Shown here: one piece after another, positions 15,936-23,937 of the stretch | How the letters are laid out: the number at the start of each line of letters is the position of its first letter | How positions within the stretch are numbered: position 1 is the stretch's first letter | DNA from: an uncultured Lachnospiraceae bacterium | GTDB taxonomy: Bacteria > Bacillota > Clostridia > Lachnospirales > Lachnospiraceae | NCBI GenBank assembly: GCA_946531495.1 | Contig: CAMNAQ010000007.1 | Location: forward strand, 1-32,106 | Direction of reading: 5' to 3' | DNA: 32,106 nucleotides | Made by a program: the position numbers and the translations under genes | Notes under the pieces: model-generated | The model's input: the letters and a program-made list of their open reading frames with translations, nothing else | What the model was told of the DNA's origin: nothing | The model's database searches: none

Positions 15936-17276
15936 TCAGGCCTTCTCGGCATCGCTCTTTTTCTTGGGGATCATTACGAAGCAGACGATGCAGGCTACGA
16001 TGTAAAGAGCAAGGGTCACATAGAGAACGGTCTGATAACCCTGGGTGTTTACGGAAACCTCGGTTCCGTCGGAAAGAACGATGGTCTTGAACTCGCCGAC
16101 ATGCTTAACGATGTAGGTTGCAAGCTGGTTGCCGGTAAGTCCTGCCATAGCCCATGCAGAAAGGCACATTCCGTGAACTGCCGAGATGCTCTTCATTCCG
16201 AAGTGATCGGAAAGAAGTGTGGGAACATTGGAGAAGCCTCCGCCGTATCCTGCATTTACCATGATAAGGAGCGCAACACAGAGTACAACGATCTGATTAT
16301 CGAGTCCCTTGGTGATAACAACTGCAGCGGTAAATACTATGGACAGGATGAAGATGATCTTATAGATGGTATTACGATCCTTGAACATATCAGCCCATGC
16401 GGAGAATCCGAGTCTTCCTGCAGCATTTGCGATAGCTGTAACAGATCCCAGAGTAGCTGCCACTGCAAGGCTTAAGCCTACGGAATTGAAGATTGCCTTC
16501 TCCTGGGAGATGAGGGCAAGGCCGCAGGTGATGTTGATATAGAACATGATCCAGATTCCGATGAAGGTCTTATTGGAGAATGAGAGCTTGAAATTCTTGC
16601 CAAGTGTTGCAAAGAATTCCTTTATTCCGCCCTTCTCGCTGTGAGCCTCAACCCAGTCTGAAGGCTTCTTGAGAAGAAGATGTCCTACAAACATCATTAC
16701 GCAGTATACTGCACCCATGATGAAGAACATATATGCGGGGTTGTTGTCAAATGCATTCAAGAGCTTTTGCATTATGGGAGTTGCGATAGCCTTTGCAAGT
16801 CCGAAGCCTGCAACTGCAAGTCCGGTAGCAAGTCCCTTGCGGTCCTTGAACCAGAGCATGAGGGTCTTGACCGGGCTCAGATATCCGGTTCCGAGGCCGA
16901 TGCCCATGATGCATCCGTAGAAAAGATAGATAAGAGGAAGGGACTTAAGAAGGATCGCTGCGCCCGTTCCGATCATACCTACTGTAAAGCAGATAGTTGC
17001 GATAAGAGATGATCTGTGGATATCCTTCTCAACAACGTCTCCGAGGAATGCAGCTGACATTCCGAGGAAGAATATTGCGAATGAGAAAGCCCACTGTATA
17101 GCGCTGGAATGAGCATTATAATTTCCAACTCCGTAAAGATACTCTCCGATCTCCTTGGAGAAAGTACCCCAACAGTAAACAGTACCGATGCTGCAGTGAA
17201 GAAGAAGTGCGGGAATAGCGGCACATACCCACTTATTACCCTTACTGCCTCCCTGCTTTGAATTAGATTCTGCCAT
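15936..17276 (-). CDS. OFA-family MFS transporter (oxalate/formate antiporter-like)
   Basis: The 446-residue protein has about 12 hydrophobic segments and the opening typical of the OFA family of the major facilitator superfamily (CAAIPALLLHCSIGTVYCWGTFS). A Gly-rich segment, CIMGIGLGTGYLSPVKTLMLWF, follows in the middle region, and DRKGLATGLAVAGFGLAKA after it. OFA members carry oxalate, formate or other small carboxylates, but many are of unknown substrate; no formate or oxalate enzyme lies nearby to decide. The N-terminus is cytoplasmic and hydrophilic, the C-terminus Lys-rich. A GTGAGG ribosome binding site precedes the ATG. A probable promoter lies just upstream, so this gene starts a new transcript after rsmI. 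Confidence 0.9.
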   Translation of the reverse strand: MAESNSKQGGSKGNKWVCAAIPALLLHCSIGTVYCWGTFSKEIGEYLYGVGNYNAHSSAIQWAFSFAIFFLGMSAAFLGDVVEKDIHRSSLIATICFTVGMIGTGAAILLKSLPLIYLFYGCIMGIGLGTGYLSPVKTLMLWFKDRKGLATGLAVAGFGLAKAIATPIMQKLLNAFDNNPAYMFFIMGAVYCVMMFVGHLLLKKPSDWVEAHSEKGGIKEFFATLGKNFKLSFSNKTFIGIWIMFYINITCGLALISQEKAIFNSVGLSLAVAATLGSVTAIANAAGRLGFSAWADMFKDRNTIYKIIFILSIVFTAAVVITKGLDNQIVVLCVALLIMVNAGYGGGFSNVPTLLSDHFGMKSISAVHGMCLSAWAMAGLTGNQLATYIVKHVGEFKTIVLSDGTEVSVNTQGYQTVLYVTLALYIVACIVCFVMIPKKKSDAEKA

Positions 17277-17292
17277 TTTAAAACCTCACTTT

Positions 17293-17321
17293 AATAAATT
17301 AATGATACTAAATTTAGTCAA
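17293..17321 (-). promoter_or_regulatory. Probable promoter of the OFA transporter with internal palindrome
   Basis: On the minus strand TTGACT (17316-17321) and TTTATT (17293-17298) are separated by 17 bases. The spacer region overlaps a perfect 12-bp palindrome, ACTAAATTTAGT (17307-17318), a possible operator. A second candidate lies upstream (TTGCAT, 17 bases, TACTCT). The gap also holds an imperfect AT-rich hairpin (about 17348-17379) that might end the rsmI transcript, though it is weaker than the other terminators here. Confidence 0.5.
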
Positions 17322-17383
17322 AAACCTTTAAAAGAGTAGCACTAACGCTGTAAAAATGCAACGATTACGCTTTTTACGCCTTC

Positions 17384-18238
17384 TTATTTCTCCTTTTCGA
17401 GAGCAGAATAAATATCCCTCTTGCTTACACCTCTGTCAGCGGCGGCGGCCTTCATGGCTTCCTTTCTGTCCATGCCCTTTGCTTCATACATGGCAACATG
17501 GTCGGGGATGCTCATGCTTTCCCATTTGGCATTTTCTTCCGCTTCTATGGATCTGATATCCCTTCCCTCTATTACAAGAACATATTCTCCTCTGGGATCT
17601 TCATTTTCATACCTGAGCAGAGCGCTGTTTATCGTGGTATGAATCACCTCTTCAAATTTTTTGGTAAGCTCCCTGCAAAGCGCAATCTTCCTGTCTCCTC
17701 CGCAGTAAAGTGACGAAGCTAAGTCTGAAAGCGTTCCCTTTAGATGGTGCGGAGCTTCATAGAGGATAAAAGTCCTGCTCTCATTCTCAAGACGCTTCAG
17801 CGCCTGTTCACGCTCCTTCTTTTCACGGGGAAGGAAGCCTTCGAAAACGAATCTTCTCGTATCAAGGCCAGAAAGCGTAAGGGCGGTGATACATGCGCAC
17901 GGGCCTGGAAGAGAGGTCACGGTTATCCCGGCTTCAATACACATTCTTACAAGAACCTCACCCGGATCGGAGATCACCGGTGTTCCCGCATCCGTGATAA
18001 GCGCTATGTTCTTTCCCTCATGAAGCTGGGCTATCAGTATATGAGCCTTCTCCACCTTATTGAACTCATGGTAGCTGGTCATGGGAGTATGAATGTCAAA
18101 ATGATTCAGCAGCTTCAGGCTGTTGCGTGTATCCTCGGCCGCAATAAGGTCAGCGTTCTGCAGACACTCCAATATCCTCGGAGACATGTCCCCGAGGTTT
18201 CCTATGGGTGTTGCACACAGTTGTAATATTCCGCTCAT
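17384..18238 (-). CDS. rsmI: 16S rRNA (cytidine(1402)-2'-O)-methyltransferase
   Basis: The 284-residue protein methylates the ribose of C1402 in the 16S rRNA decoding centre using S-adenosylmethionine. It shows the family landmarks: ATPIGNLGDMSPRILECL near the start, AAEDTRNSLKLLNHF, LITDAGTPVISDPGEVLV, the cofactor-site SLPGPCACITAL, and FEGFLPREKKER. The C-terminal KGMDRKEAMKAAAADRGVSKRDIY is the usual small helical domain. Length is typical. It ends the replication/translation run also seen in B. subtilis. Unlike its neighbours it is separated from the gene before it, by 226 bp that contain a large palindrome ending 20 bases upstream of the start. The ribosome binding site is poor: only AGGAT, about 18 bases away. 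Confidence 0.95.
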   Translation of the reverse strand: MSGILQLCATPIGNLGDMSPRILECLQNADLIAAEDTRNSLKLLNHFDIHTPMTSYHEFNKVEKAHILIAQLHEGKNIALITDAGTPVISDPGEVLVRMCIEAGITVTSLPGPCACITALTLSGLDTRRFVFEGFLPREKKEREQALKRLENESRTFILYEAPHHLKGTLSDLASSLYCGGDRKIALCRELTKKFEEVIHTTINSALLRYENEDPRGEYVLVIEGRDIRSIEAEENAKWESMSIPDHVAMYEAKGMDRKEAMKAAAADRGVSKRDIYSALEKEK

Positions 18239-18257
18239 ATTTTTTCTTTATCCTATG

Positions 18258-18442
18258 GTGCACAGCTTACATATATGTTTTTTTCGATTTGTCGGAGCGC
18301 TTAATGAGCAGCTATCGACCGTGATTCGTTCCGAGGACTGTCTGAGCGAAGCAATTTCCGCAGGAACGAATCGAATATGGGCGATACCTGCGAATTTAGC
18401 AGCGCAGACCATGAGAAAAAAACATATATGTAAGCTGTGCAC
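18258..18442. repeat. 185-bp palindromic element with 28-bp perfect terminal inverted repeats
   Basis: The ends are perfect 28-bp inverted repeats that begin GTGCACAGCTTACATATATG and continue with seven T and a C (18258-18285 and 18415-18442). Nested inside are GATTCGTTCC/GGAACGAATC (18323-18332 with 18363-18372), TATCG/CGATA (18313-18317 with 18382-18386) and GCGC/GCGC (18297-18300 with 18402-18405), all nearly concentric. The whole could fold into one long branched hairpin in DNA or RNA. It lies between trmN6 and rsmI in an otherwise compact operon. No flanking target duplication is obvious and no convincing gene is inside. It may be a MITE-like or other dispersed palindrome, or a structured RNA. 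Confidence 0.9.
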
Positions 18443-18464
18443 TCACCACATTCACAAAAGTTTT

Positions 18465-19205
18465 TCAGAATCCGTAGAGCTCCCTGACCTCGTCGGTATA
18501 GGTTCCGTCCGCATCCTGCAGTATCAGAGGCTTTTCCACGGTAATGCGCATGTTCGCCCCGCGGACTCCTTCGATAAGAACCATATTGGGTTCACGGTCC
18601 GCCATCGGATATACAAGTCTCATCCTCTTCGGTTCGAGATTATGATCATGCATAAGGCACATTATCTCCGAAAGCCTGAAGGGTCTGTGGACCATGTAAA
18701 AATGTCCGCCGGGTTTAAGCAGTATCTCCGATTCCCGGATGACATCCTCAAGTGTGCACAGCATCTCGTGCCTTGCGATCGCTTTGGCATCGGATGGATT
18801 TACGATCCCGTGGCTCCCCTGAAGGTACGGAGGATTACATGTAATAACGTCAAAAGAGGCACGGGGGAATAACCGTCCTGCCTCTTTAATATCTCCTTCA
18901 ACAATGGATATCTTTCCTTCAAGATCGTTCATCCTGACACTTCTGTCAGCCATTTCGGCACTCTCTGCCTGGATCTCAAGTCCGGTAAGATGGGATGCTT
19001 TTGTTTTGGCGGACATGAGGATCGGAATGATACCGGTTCCAGTCCCGAGATCAAGTACTTCGGCACCTTCCTGAGCCTGTGCAAAATAGCTCAGGAGCAC
19101 CGCATCCATTCCAAAGCAGAATCTGTCCGGATCCTGAATGATCTTCAGTCCCGCTCTTTGGAGATCGTCTATTCTCTCTCTTTCCTTAAGACTGACCTTC
19201 GCCAT
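18465..19205 (-). CDS. trmN6: tRNA1(Val) (adenine(37)-N6)-methyltransferase-like protein (TrmN6/YabB)
   Basis: This 246-residue protein is a class I SAM-dependent methyltransferase of the YfiC/YabB type. It has DDLQRAGLKIIQDPDRFCFGMDAVLLS at the start, motif I VLDLGTGTGIIPIL (50-63), and motif IV NPPY (124-127) typical of N6-adenine methylation. The ORF track extends to 19565 only because the low-complexity tail of ricT is open in this frame. The family starts at the ATG at 19205 (MAKVSLKERERIDDL), which overlaps the ricT end by 20 bp. The position between ricT and rsmI agrees with yabB in B. subtilis. The exact tRNA target is inferred from homologues. Confidence 0.93.
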   Translation of the reverse strand: MAKVSLKERERIDDLQRAGLKIIQDPDRFCFGMDAVLLSYFAQAQEGAEVLDLGTGTGIIPILMSAKTKASHLTGLEIQAESAEMADRSVRMNDLEGKISIVEGDIKEAGRLFPRASFDVITCNPPYLQGSHGIVNPSDAKAIARHEMLCTLEDVIRESEILLKPGGHFYMVHRPFRLSEIMCLMHDHNLEPKRMRLVYPMADREPNMVLIEGVRGANMRITVEKPLILQDADGTYTDEVRELYGF

Positions 19206-20460
19206 TTGATGTATTGTCTCCGCCGTTTTCGGGTTTAGGCCCTCTCCCGCCGCGGTTTCTGTGATGGTGATTTCTGTGGTTTCTGCTTTGTCCTTCGCTC
19301 TGCTCACCTTCACCGGGCTGTTTCGCCTGTCCGCCCTTTTCGGATCTGTCGCCGCCGTTTTCGGGTCTGTCCCCGTTTTTCTCCGGCCTGTCACCATTTT
19401 TTTCGGGTCTGTCTCCGCCCTGGCGGTTACGGCGATCTGGTCTGTTCTTTTTGTCGCTACGCTCACCGCCCTGTCGGTCCGAGCCGCGTCCGTCGCGGCC
19501 ATCCTTAGCTTTATCCTGACGGCCTGCTTCCGCGTTCTTTTTGTTTTCTTCGGCTTTGAGTTCACGCGCTTCGTCTTCGAGAAGTGCGATCATCTCCGGT
19601 GAATCCTCCGCGGCTATTCCGATATGGGAGCCTCCGCGCTTTCCCTTCTTTCTGCGAAGAACCGTTATATCGGTTGCGGGATAATCCCTAAGCTCCTTAT
19701 CATCTCCAACCTCGACAAGGACCTTCGCAATCTGCCTGAGGACATTGATGCCGGATACTTCACCCCTCATGCCATCCGAGGTTGCGACATAGTCGCCCAG
19801 AGCAGGCATTGTGGAATTGAGCTCCTCGTATGCTTCCTCCTCATATTTGAGACAGCACATGAGTCTGCCGCATACACCCGAGATCTTTGTGGGGTTAAGG
19901 GAAAGATTCTGCTCCTTGGCCATCTTGATCGAAACCGGAACAAAATCACTTAAAAAATCGGAGCAGCACAGAGGTCTTCCGCAGGATCCGAATCCGCCGA
20001 GGCTTCTTGCTTCGTCTCTTACACCGATCTGTCTGAGTTCTATCCTGGTCCTGAAGATACTTGCAAGATCCTTGACCAGATCCCTGAAATCAACTCTCTG
20101 TTCGGCAACAAAGAAAAATATGATCTTACTGTTGTCGAATGCATATTCTACGTCGGTAAGCTTCATATCAAGGCCATGCTCTGCTATCTTATCCTGAGCT
20201 ATCCTGTATGCATTCTTCTCTCTTGCGATATTATCCTCGACCTGTCTGTCATCCGTCTCGGTCGCTTTTCTCATTATCTTTCTAAGCGGTGCGGGAATCC
20301 TCGCATCATCCACTTCCTGAACGTCACTGACAGCCTGTGCATATTCGATACCCTTTACGGTCTCGACGATCACATGGTCATCCTTTGCGATCTCCAGATC
20401 ACCGGGATCAAAGAAATAACTCTTTCCGCCCGCTTTAAATCTTACTGCTATAACCTTCAT
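19186..20460 (-). CDS. ricT: PSP1-domain protein RicT/YaaT with long disordered tail
   Basis: The first 290 residues are a PSP1-domain RicT/YaaT protein. The Cys-rich signatures GGFGSCGRPLCC (Cys160, 165, 166) and GVCGRLMCCLKY (Cys197, 202, 203) are complete. In B. subtilis RicT works with RicA and RicF in a complex that carries Fe-S clusters and affects RNase Y-dependent mRNA maturation. From about residue 305 the chain becomes highly charged low-complexity sequence: repeated GDRPEKN units, HHHRNRGGRG and Gly/Asn-rich ends. This roughly 120-residue tail is not part of the usual family length (about 275) and suggests RNA contact or disorder. AGGAG precedes the ATG. It lies 31 bp after holB and overlaps trmN6. 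Confidence 0.94.
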   Translation of the reverse strand: MKVIAVRFKAGGKSYFFDPGDLEIAKDDHVIVETVKGIEYAQAVSDVQEVDDARIPAPLRKIMRKATETDDRQVEDNIAREKNAYRIAQDKIAEHGLDMKLTDVEYAFDNSKIIFFFVAEQRVDFRDLVKDLASIFRTRIELRQIGVRDEARSLGGFGSCGRPLCCSDFLSDFVPVSIKMAKEQNLSLNPTKISGVCGRLMCCLKYEEEAYEELNSTMPALGDYVATSDGMRGEVSGINVLRQIAKVLVEVGDDKELRDYPATDITVLRRKKGKRGGSHIGIAAEDSPEMIALLEDEARELKAEENKKNAEAGRQDKAKDGRDGRGSDRQGGERSDKKNRPDRRNRQGGDRPEKNGDRPEKNGDRPENGGDRSEKGGQAKQPGEGEQSEGQSRNHRNHHHRNRGGRGPKPENGGDNTSNGEGQS

Positions 20461-20491
20461 GTCATCTCCTGAAAACAGGCCCCGTGGCCCT

Positions 20492-21484
20492 TTATCCGTT
20501 CTCCTGTATTACCGCAAAGAGAAGCTCCATGGCCACCTCGAACGTAACCTTTGCCCTGAGTCTTTCCTTTGCTCTTCCGATCGCATCCAGCACTTCTTCG
20601 ATCCCTTCGTAGCTGCTGCGACGCGCTATCTTTCTGATTATTGACAGATCTTCCTTATACACGAGGCCTTCGGTCTCTCCAGTTGCCTTGAATATCAGAA
20701 CATCCCTGTACCACACTGTGATCATATCAAGGAATTCGCCGGCATCCACCTTGTATTCCGAAAGGCTTCTTACAAGAGCTATCATATCGGCGATGGAATC
20801 TTCTCTTGCATTCTTCACCACGGACTGTGCTGCAGCCTGCATCGCGGAAAAATCGTCACTGGCCGCCATGTCCCTTGCTTTTCCCAGATTTCCCTGTGCA
20901 AAGGCGATCGCTACATCGGCTCTGTAATCGGGAACCTCAAGTTCCTTCATAAGGTATTTTTTTAAGACCTCGGGAGGAACGGGCTTCAGATCCCAGGTGA
21001 TACACCTTGATCTTACCGTCGGAAGCATCATATTGATATTCGATGCAAGAAGCATTATCACAACATAATCCGGTGCTTCCTCAAGGCTCTTCAAAAGTGC
21101 ATTCTGAGCCTGGGGTGTCAGTTTATCCGCCTCGCTTACTATATAAATCTTGCGGGATGCCTGATAAGGCTTAAGAGAAATGTCATCGCATATCTGCTCT
21201 CTTACTTCATTAACGCTTATTGAATTCGGCTTCTCATGAACCACATACTTAATATCCGGATGGGAATGAGCCTCAGCCTGTTTGCATGAATGGCACTCAC
21301 CGCATGCATCGATTCCGTCACTCTCACATACGAGCATCTGCGCAAAAACAGACGCAATGAATTCCTTGCCGGAGCCCTTTTCGCCGGTAAGTATATATCC
21401 GCCGGAAACGCGGTCGTTTGCTATTGATTCGGTGATCTGCTTCTTTATCAGATCCTGTCCGATTATGTCTTTCAGCCTTGGCAC
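20492..21484 (-). CDS. holB: DNA polymerase III subunit delta prime
   Basis: The 330-residue clamp-loader subunit has an AAA+ fold: TGEKGSGKE (33-41) in place of a standard Walker A, zinc-binding Cys53, Cys61, Cys64 and Cys67 in CGECHSC, and the very typical SEADKLTPQAQNALLKSLEEAP. The SRC motif follows (TVRSRC). The residue after the Walker Lys is Glu instead of Ser/Thr, in line with delta prime being a non-hydrolysing member. The start codon is GTG, with AAAGGAG 4 bases upstream. The gene lies between yaaR and ricT as in many Firmicutes. Confidence 0.95.
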   Translation of the reverse strand: MPRLKDIIGQDLIKKQITESIANDRVSGGYILTGEKGSGKEFIASVFAQMLVCESDGIDACGECHSCKQAEAHSHPDIKYVVHEKPNSISVNEVREQICDDISLKPYQASRKIYIVSEADKLTPQAQNALLKSLEEAPDYVVIMLLASNINMMLPTVRSRCITWDLKPVPPEVLKKYLMKELEVPDYRADVAIAFAQGNLGKARDMAASDDFSAMQAAAQSVVKNAREDSIADMIALVRSLSEYKVDAGEFLDMITVWYRDVLIFKATGETEGLVYKEDLSIIRKIARRSSYEGIEEVLDAIGRAKERLRAKVTFEVAMELLFAVIQENG

Positions 21485-21498
21485 GGTGCTCCTTTCGA

Positions 21499-21939
21499 TC
21501 AGGTGAATATATCGAGCAAAAGCCCTTTAATCTCCCCGATCTTATTAAGTATCTCAAGATTATCCTTCTCATCCTTCATCAGCTCCTGGGCAAGCTGATC
21601 AAGATTGTCATCCACAAGCCTTATTATCCCGTAGACTCTGTGACGGCCCTTACGGTCCAGAAAATTCTCTCTGGTAAAAGAATGTGAATGAGTAACTATT
21701 TCATTGAGAAAGTCTTTGACCAGCGCACGATAATGACGCATGTCCTTAACGTCTCTCCGCTTGGCCAGCTTCTTGCCCTCAGAATCGATCTGTTCCATGA
21801 GCGAATTTAATCTTCCTGCAAGCTCAGACTCTTCAATATTGCTGGCCAGCATGAATTTGAAGCTGCCATCGGATTCCTGAACATGCGGAGTCTGGGCAGT
21901 GGGTGCGGTTTGATTTACCTGATTGACTCTTATATCCAT
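21499..21939 (-). CDS. yaaR: YaaR/DUF327 family protein
   Basis: This 146-residue, mostly helical protein belongs to the DUF327/YaaR family. It has a short variable start, then [73 protein letters not shown] and a helical end. Function is unknown. It always seems to travel with holB and ricT in Firmicutes, and here it lies directly before holB. Its ATG overlaps the stop of the upstream kinase by one base (TAATG), with AGGAATC as ribosome binding site. Confidence 0.92.
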   Translation of the reverse strand: MDIRVNQVNQTAPTAQTPHVQESDGSFKFMLASNIEESELAGRLNSLMEQIDSEGKKLAKRRDVKDMRHYRALVKDFLNEIVTHSHSFTRENFLDRKGRHRVYGIIRLVDDNLDQLAQELMKDEKDNLEILNKIGEIKGLLLDIFT

Positions 21940-22529
21940 TAAAGATTCCTGATAAAACCGGCTACTTCATCAACGCACTTATCGAGATCTTCGTTATTCA
22001 TGAAAATATTTGTGACGCCTGCTTCCTTGAGCTTATCATCATCAAAATCTTCCGTATCCGTGATAAACCTTCGGCACATTTCCTTATATCTGGGTGCAGA
22101 CTGCTTCTTTTCACGGCGCATCGCTCTTTCAAGCCTTATTCCGTCATCGGTCTCTATCATGACGGGGCAGGTGTTCTCCGCTCCAAAATAATCCCTCAGC
22201 CTCAGATACGCAGGAATGGTACCTGCAGCGGCGATGATGTTTTTGCCGTCCGGAGAAAACGTACCGTCATCGACCGTAAAATATCTCCACAGACCGTAAA
22301 CGGTATCATATGATCTGTCTTCGATGACCTTGCCGGATTCCTTCAGCCTGTTAAATCCCTCTTCATCGGTGAAATGGTATTCTCTTCCCTCCTGCTCTCC
22401 TATCCTCTTAGGACGGGTAGTATAGGAAACAAGAGGAGCAAGCTGTAGGGAATCATCAGCCAAAAGCCTTTTATAAATTGTGTCCTTGCCGCTGCAGCTT
22501 TTTCCCAGCAGGCATATTATCTTAGCCAT
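21939..22529 (-). CDS. Guanylate-kinase-like nucleoside monophosphate kinase
   Basis: The 196-residue protein has a P-loop GKSCSGKD (9-16), where the last residue is Asp instead of the usual Ser/Thr. It also has the GMP-binding segment [20 protein letters not shown] that marks guanylate kinases. GMP to GDP phosphorylation is the parent activity. The odd P-loop and the divergent C-terminal half leave the true substrate open. In B. subtilis the same position before yaaQ-yaaR-holB is held by thymidylate kinase (tmk). The start overlaps the decarboxylase gene by 8 bp and the stop overlaps yaaR, so all are translationally coupled. A housekeeping gmk is expected elsewhere. Confidence 0.85.
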   Translation of the reverse strand: MAKIICLLGKSCSGKDTIYKRLLADDSLQLAPLVSYTTRPKRIGEQEGREYHFTDEEGFNRLKESGKVIEDRSYDTVYGLWRYFTVDDGTFSPDGKNIIAAAGTIPAYLRLRDYFGAENTCPVMIETDDGIRLERAMRREKKQSAPRYKEMCRRFITDTEDFDDDKLKEAGVTNIFMNNEDLDKCVDEVAGFIRNL

Positions 22530-23937
22530 TTTTTACAACGGAGACAAAGCCGTCCCCTATCCCTTTAATATTATATCCCTCGCGAATGCATCTTATGATG
22601 TGATCCCTGTGGGCATCCGATATCTCCTCACCGGGAACAAGTATCGGTATTCCGGGCGGATACATAGAAATGATATCCGCACATACCCTTCCTGCCGCTT
22701 CGGATAACGGAACCGTTTCATTTTCGGAATCGACAGCATCAGCCGGCTTCATCACCCTTACCGGCACAGGGAGATCCTTGTCAAAAGAATGCCTACAGCC
22801 TGCATTTCCGGATAATATGGGATCTTTATCAAATTCCAGAAGAGCATTTAATACCTTTTCAAAGCCTGCCTTGTCGTCGCAAACCGTAAACATGGCAAGA
22901 ACATATCCCGGACAGGCCATTTCGGTTTCTATGCCGTATTTTTCCCTCAGGACCTTTGCGGCATTCGTTCCGCTTATTCCTGCAGTCTCGGTACATATGA
23001 GAAGCTTTCCGTAATCTGCCATGCAGGAATGCAGTTCACCCGCAAAAGGCCTAAAGATAAGTTTATCACATACTTCAAGGCGTTTTAACAGTTTTTCGAA
23101 ATTATCCTTAAATGCCGGAATAAGCGCCCTGTTGTCCGCCATATATCTGATACAGCCGTCTGTCATGGCCATCAGGGGATATGACGGTGAGCTCGACTGA
23201 TAGATGGATAAGAATCTCCTGAGCTTTACTCTGTCAACAAGACTGCCCTTTACCGAAAGCACTGCAGTCTGAGTGGGCGCGGGAAGCGTCTTATGAACCG
23301 ACTGGATCGCGATGTCAGCGCCGCTCCTTATGGCATCCGCTCTGCTTTCTTCATCAAATGAAAGATGAGCTCCGTGTGCCTCGTCCACGATAAGAGGTAT
23401 TCCCTTTTCGTGAACCGCCTCCGCAACAGCTCTTATATTGGCAAGCCTTCCCTCATATGTGGGAGAGACGATAAGAACGGCCTGTATATCCGGATTTTCA
23501 TCAAGCGCCTTCCTTACCTCATCGGCGCTTACAGCCTCCGGTATGCACGGCATTTCCATAACTTCCGGAAAAACATATACCGGATCAAGCTCTCTTAAAT
23601 ATACGGCATTATATGCGGACCTGTGGGAATTCCTTGCCATCAGTATCCTGCCGCCTTTATCCGTACATGAGCTGACAGCGGCAAGAACCCCAGATGAACT
23701 TCCGTTTATCAGAAAAAATGATTCGTCGGCACCAAGCTGCAGGGCGGCGAATCTTTCCGCTTCAAGTATGATCCCGGAAGGATCATGAAGCTCGTCAGTG
23801 CCCTCTACCTCTGTCAGGTCGATCCGCGCGATGTCCTGCGGAATATGATCGAAGGCATGTCTTTTATGTCCCGGCATATGGCAGGGATAAATGTTTTTTT
23901 CGGAATAATCCTTAAGTTCATCAAGTAATGATGTCAC
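22522..23937 (-). CDS. Orn/Lys/Arg decarboxylase-like PLP enzyme (YaaO/SpeA type)
   Basis: This 471-residue fold-type I PLP enzyme shows the family marks in order: YPCHMPGHKR (17-26), GTDELHDPSGII, FLINGSSSGVLA, VDEAHGAHL with Asp185 for the cofactor ring, and SVHKTLPAPTQTA with Lys216 for the aldimine. The C-terminal wing ends YPPGIPILVPGEEI. It lacks the extra N-terminal domain of the large E. coli decarboxylases, as in Bacillus SpeA/YaaO. Substrate (arginine, lysine or ornithine) is not decided by sequence. The start codon is GTG, sharing GTGA with the sufU stop. The YaaO-like position next to the yaaR-holB run is conserved with B. subtilis. Confidence 0.9.
   Translation of the reverse strand: MTSLLDELKDYSEKNIYPCHMPGHKRHAFDHIPQDIARIDLTEVEGTDELHDPSGIILEAERFAALQLGADESFFLINGSSSGVLAAVSSCTDKGGRILMARNSHRSAYNAVYLRELDPVYVFPEVMEMPCIPEAVSADEVRKALDENPDIQAVLIVSPTYEGRLANIRAVAEAVHEKGIPLIVDEAHGAHLSFDEESRADAIRSGADIAIQSVHKTLPAPTQTAVLSVKGSLVDRVKLRRFLSIYQSSSPSYPLMAMTDGCIRYMADNRALIPAFKDNFEKLLKRLEVCDKLIFRPFAGELHSCMADYGKLLICTETAGISGTNAAKVLREKYGIETEMACPGYVLAMFTVCDDKAGFEKVLNALLEFDKDPILSGNAGCRHSFDKDLPVPVRVMKPADAVDSENETVPLSEAAGRVCADIISMYPPGIPILVPGEEISDAHRDHIIRCIREGYNIKGIGDGFVSVVKNG

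Noticed and set aside
17348-17379. AT-rich hairpin after rsmI as a terminator
   Set aside because: The stem is interrupted and the T-tract is part of the stem; it may work weakly but is not listed as a firm terminator.
18248-18442. 64-residue minus-strand ORF inside the palindrome
   Set aside because: Both of its ends are the inverted repeat itself, and no ribosome binding site or homology is apparent.
18239-18464. Insertion sequence remnant between trmN6 and rsmI
   Set aside because: There is no transposase fragment and no clear target-site duplication; only the palindrome itself can be supported.
18123-18872. 249-residue plus-strand ORF crossing the palindrome
   Set aside because: It is antisense to rsmI and trmN6 and reads through both inverted-repeat arms (LHICFF and KKHICKLCT on the same chain), which is what a palindrome gives by chance.
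19206-19565. N-terminal extension of the methyltransferase in the ORF track
   Set aside because: This frame is open only because the ricT tail is low-complexity; the Lys/Thr/Asp-rich translation has no family match and the conserved start is at 19205.
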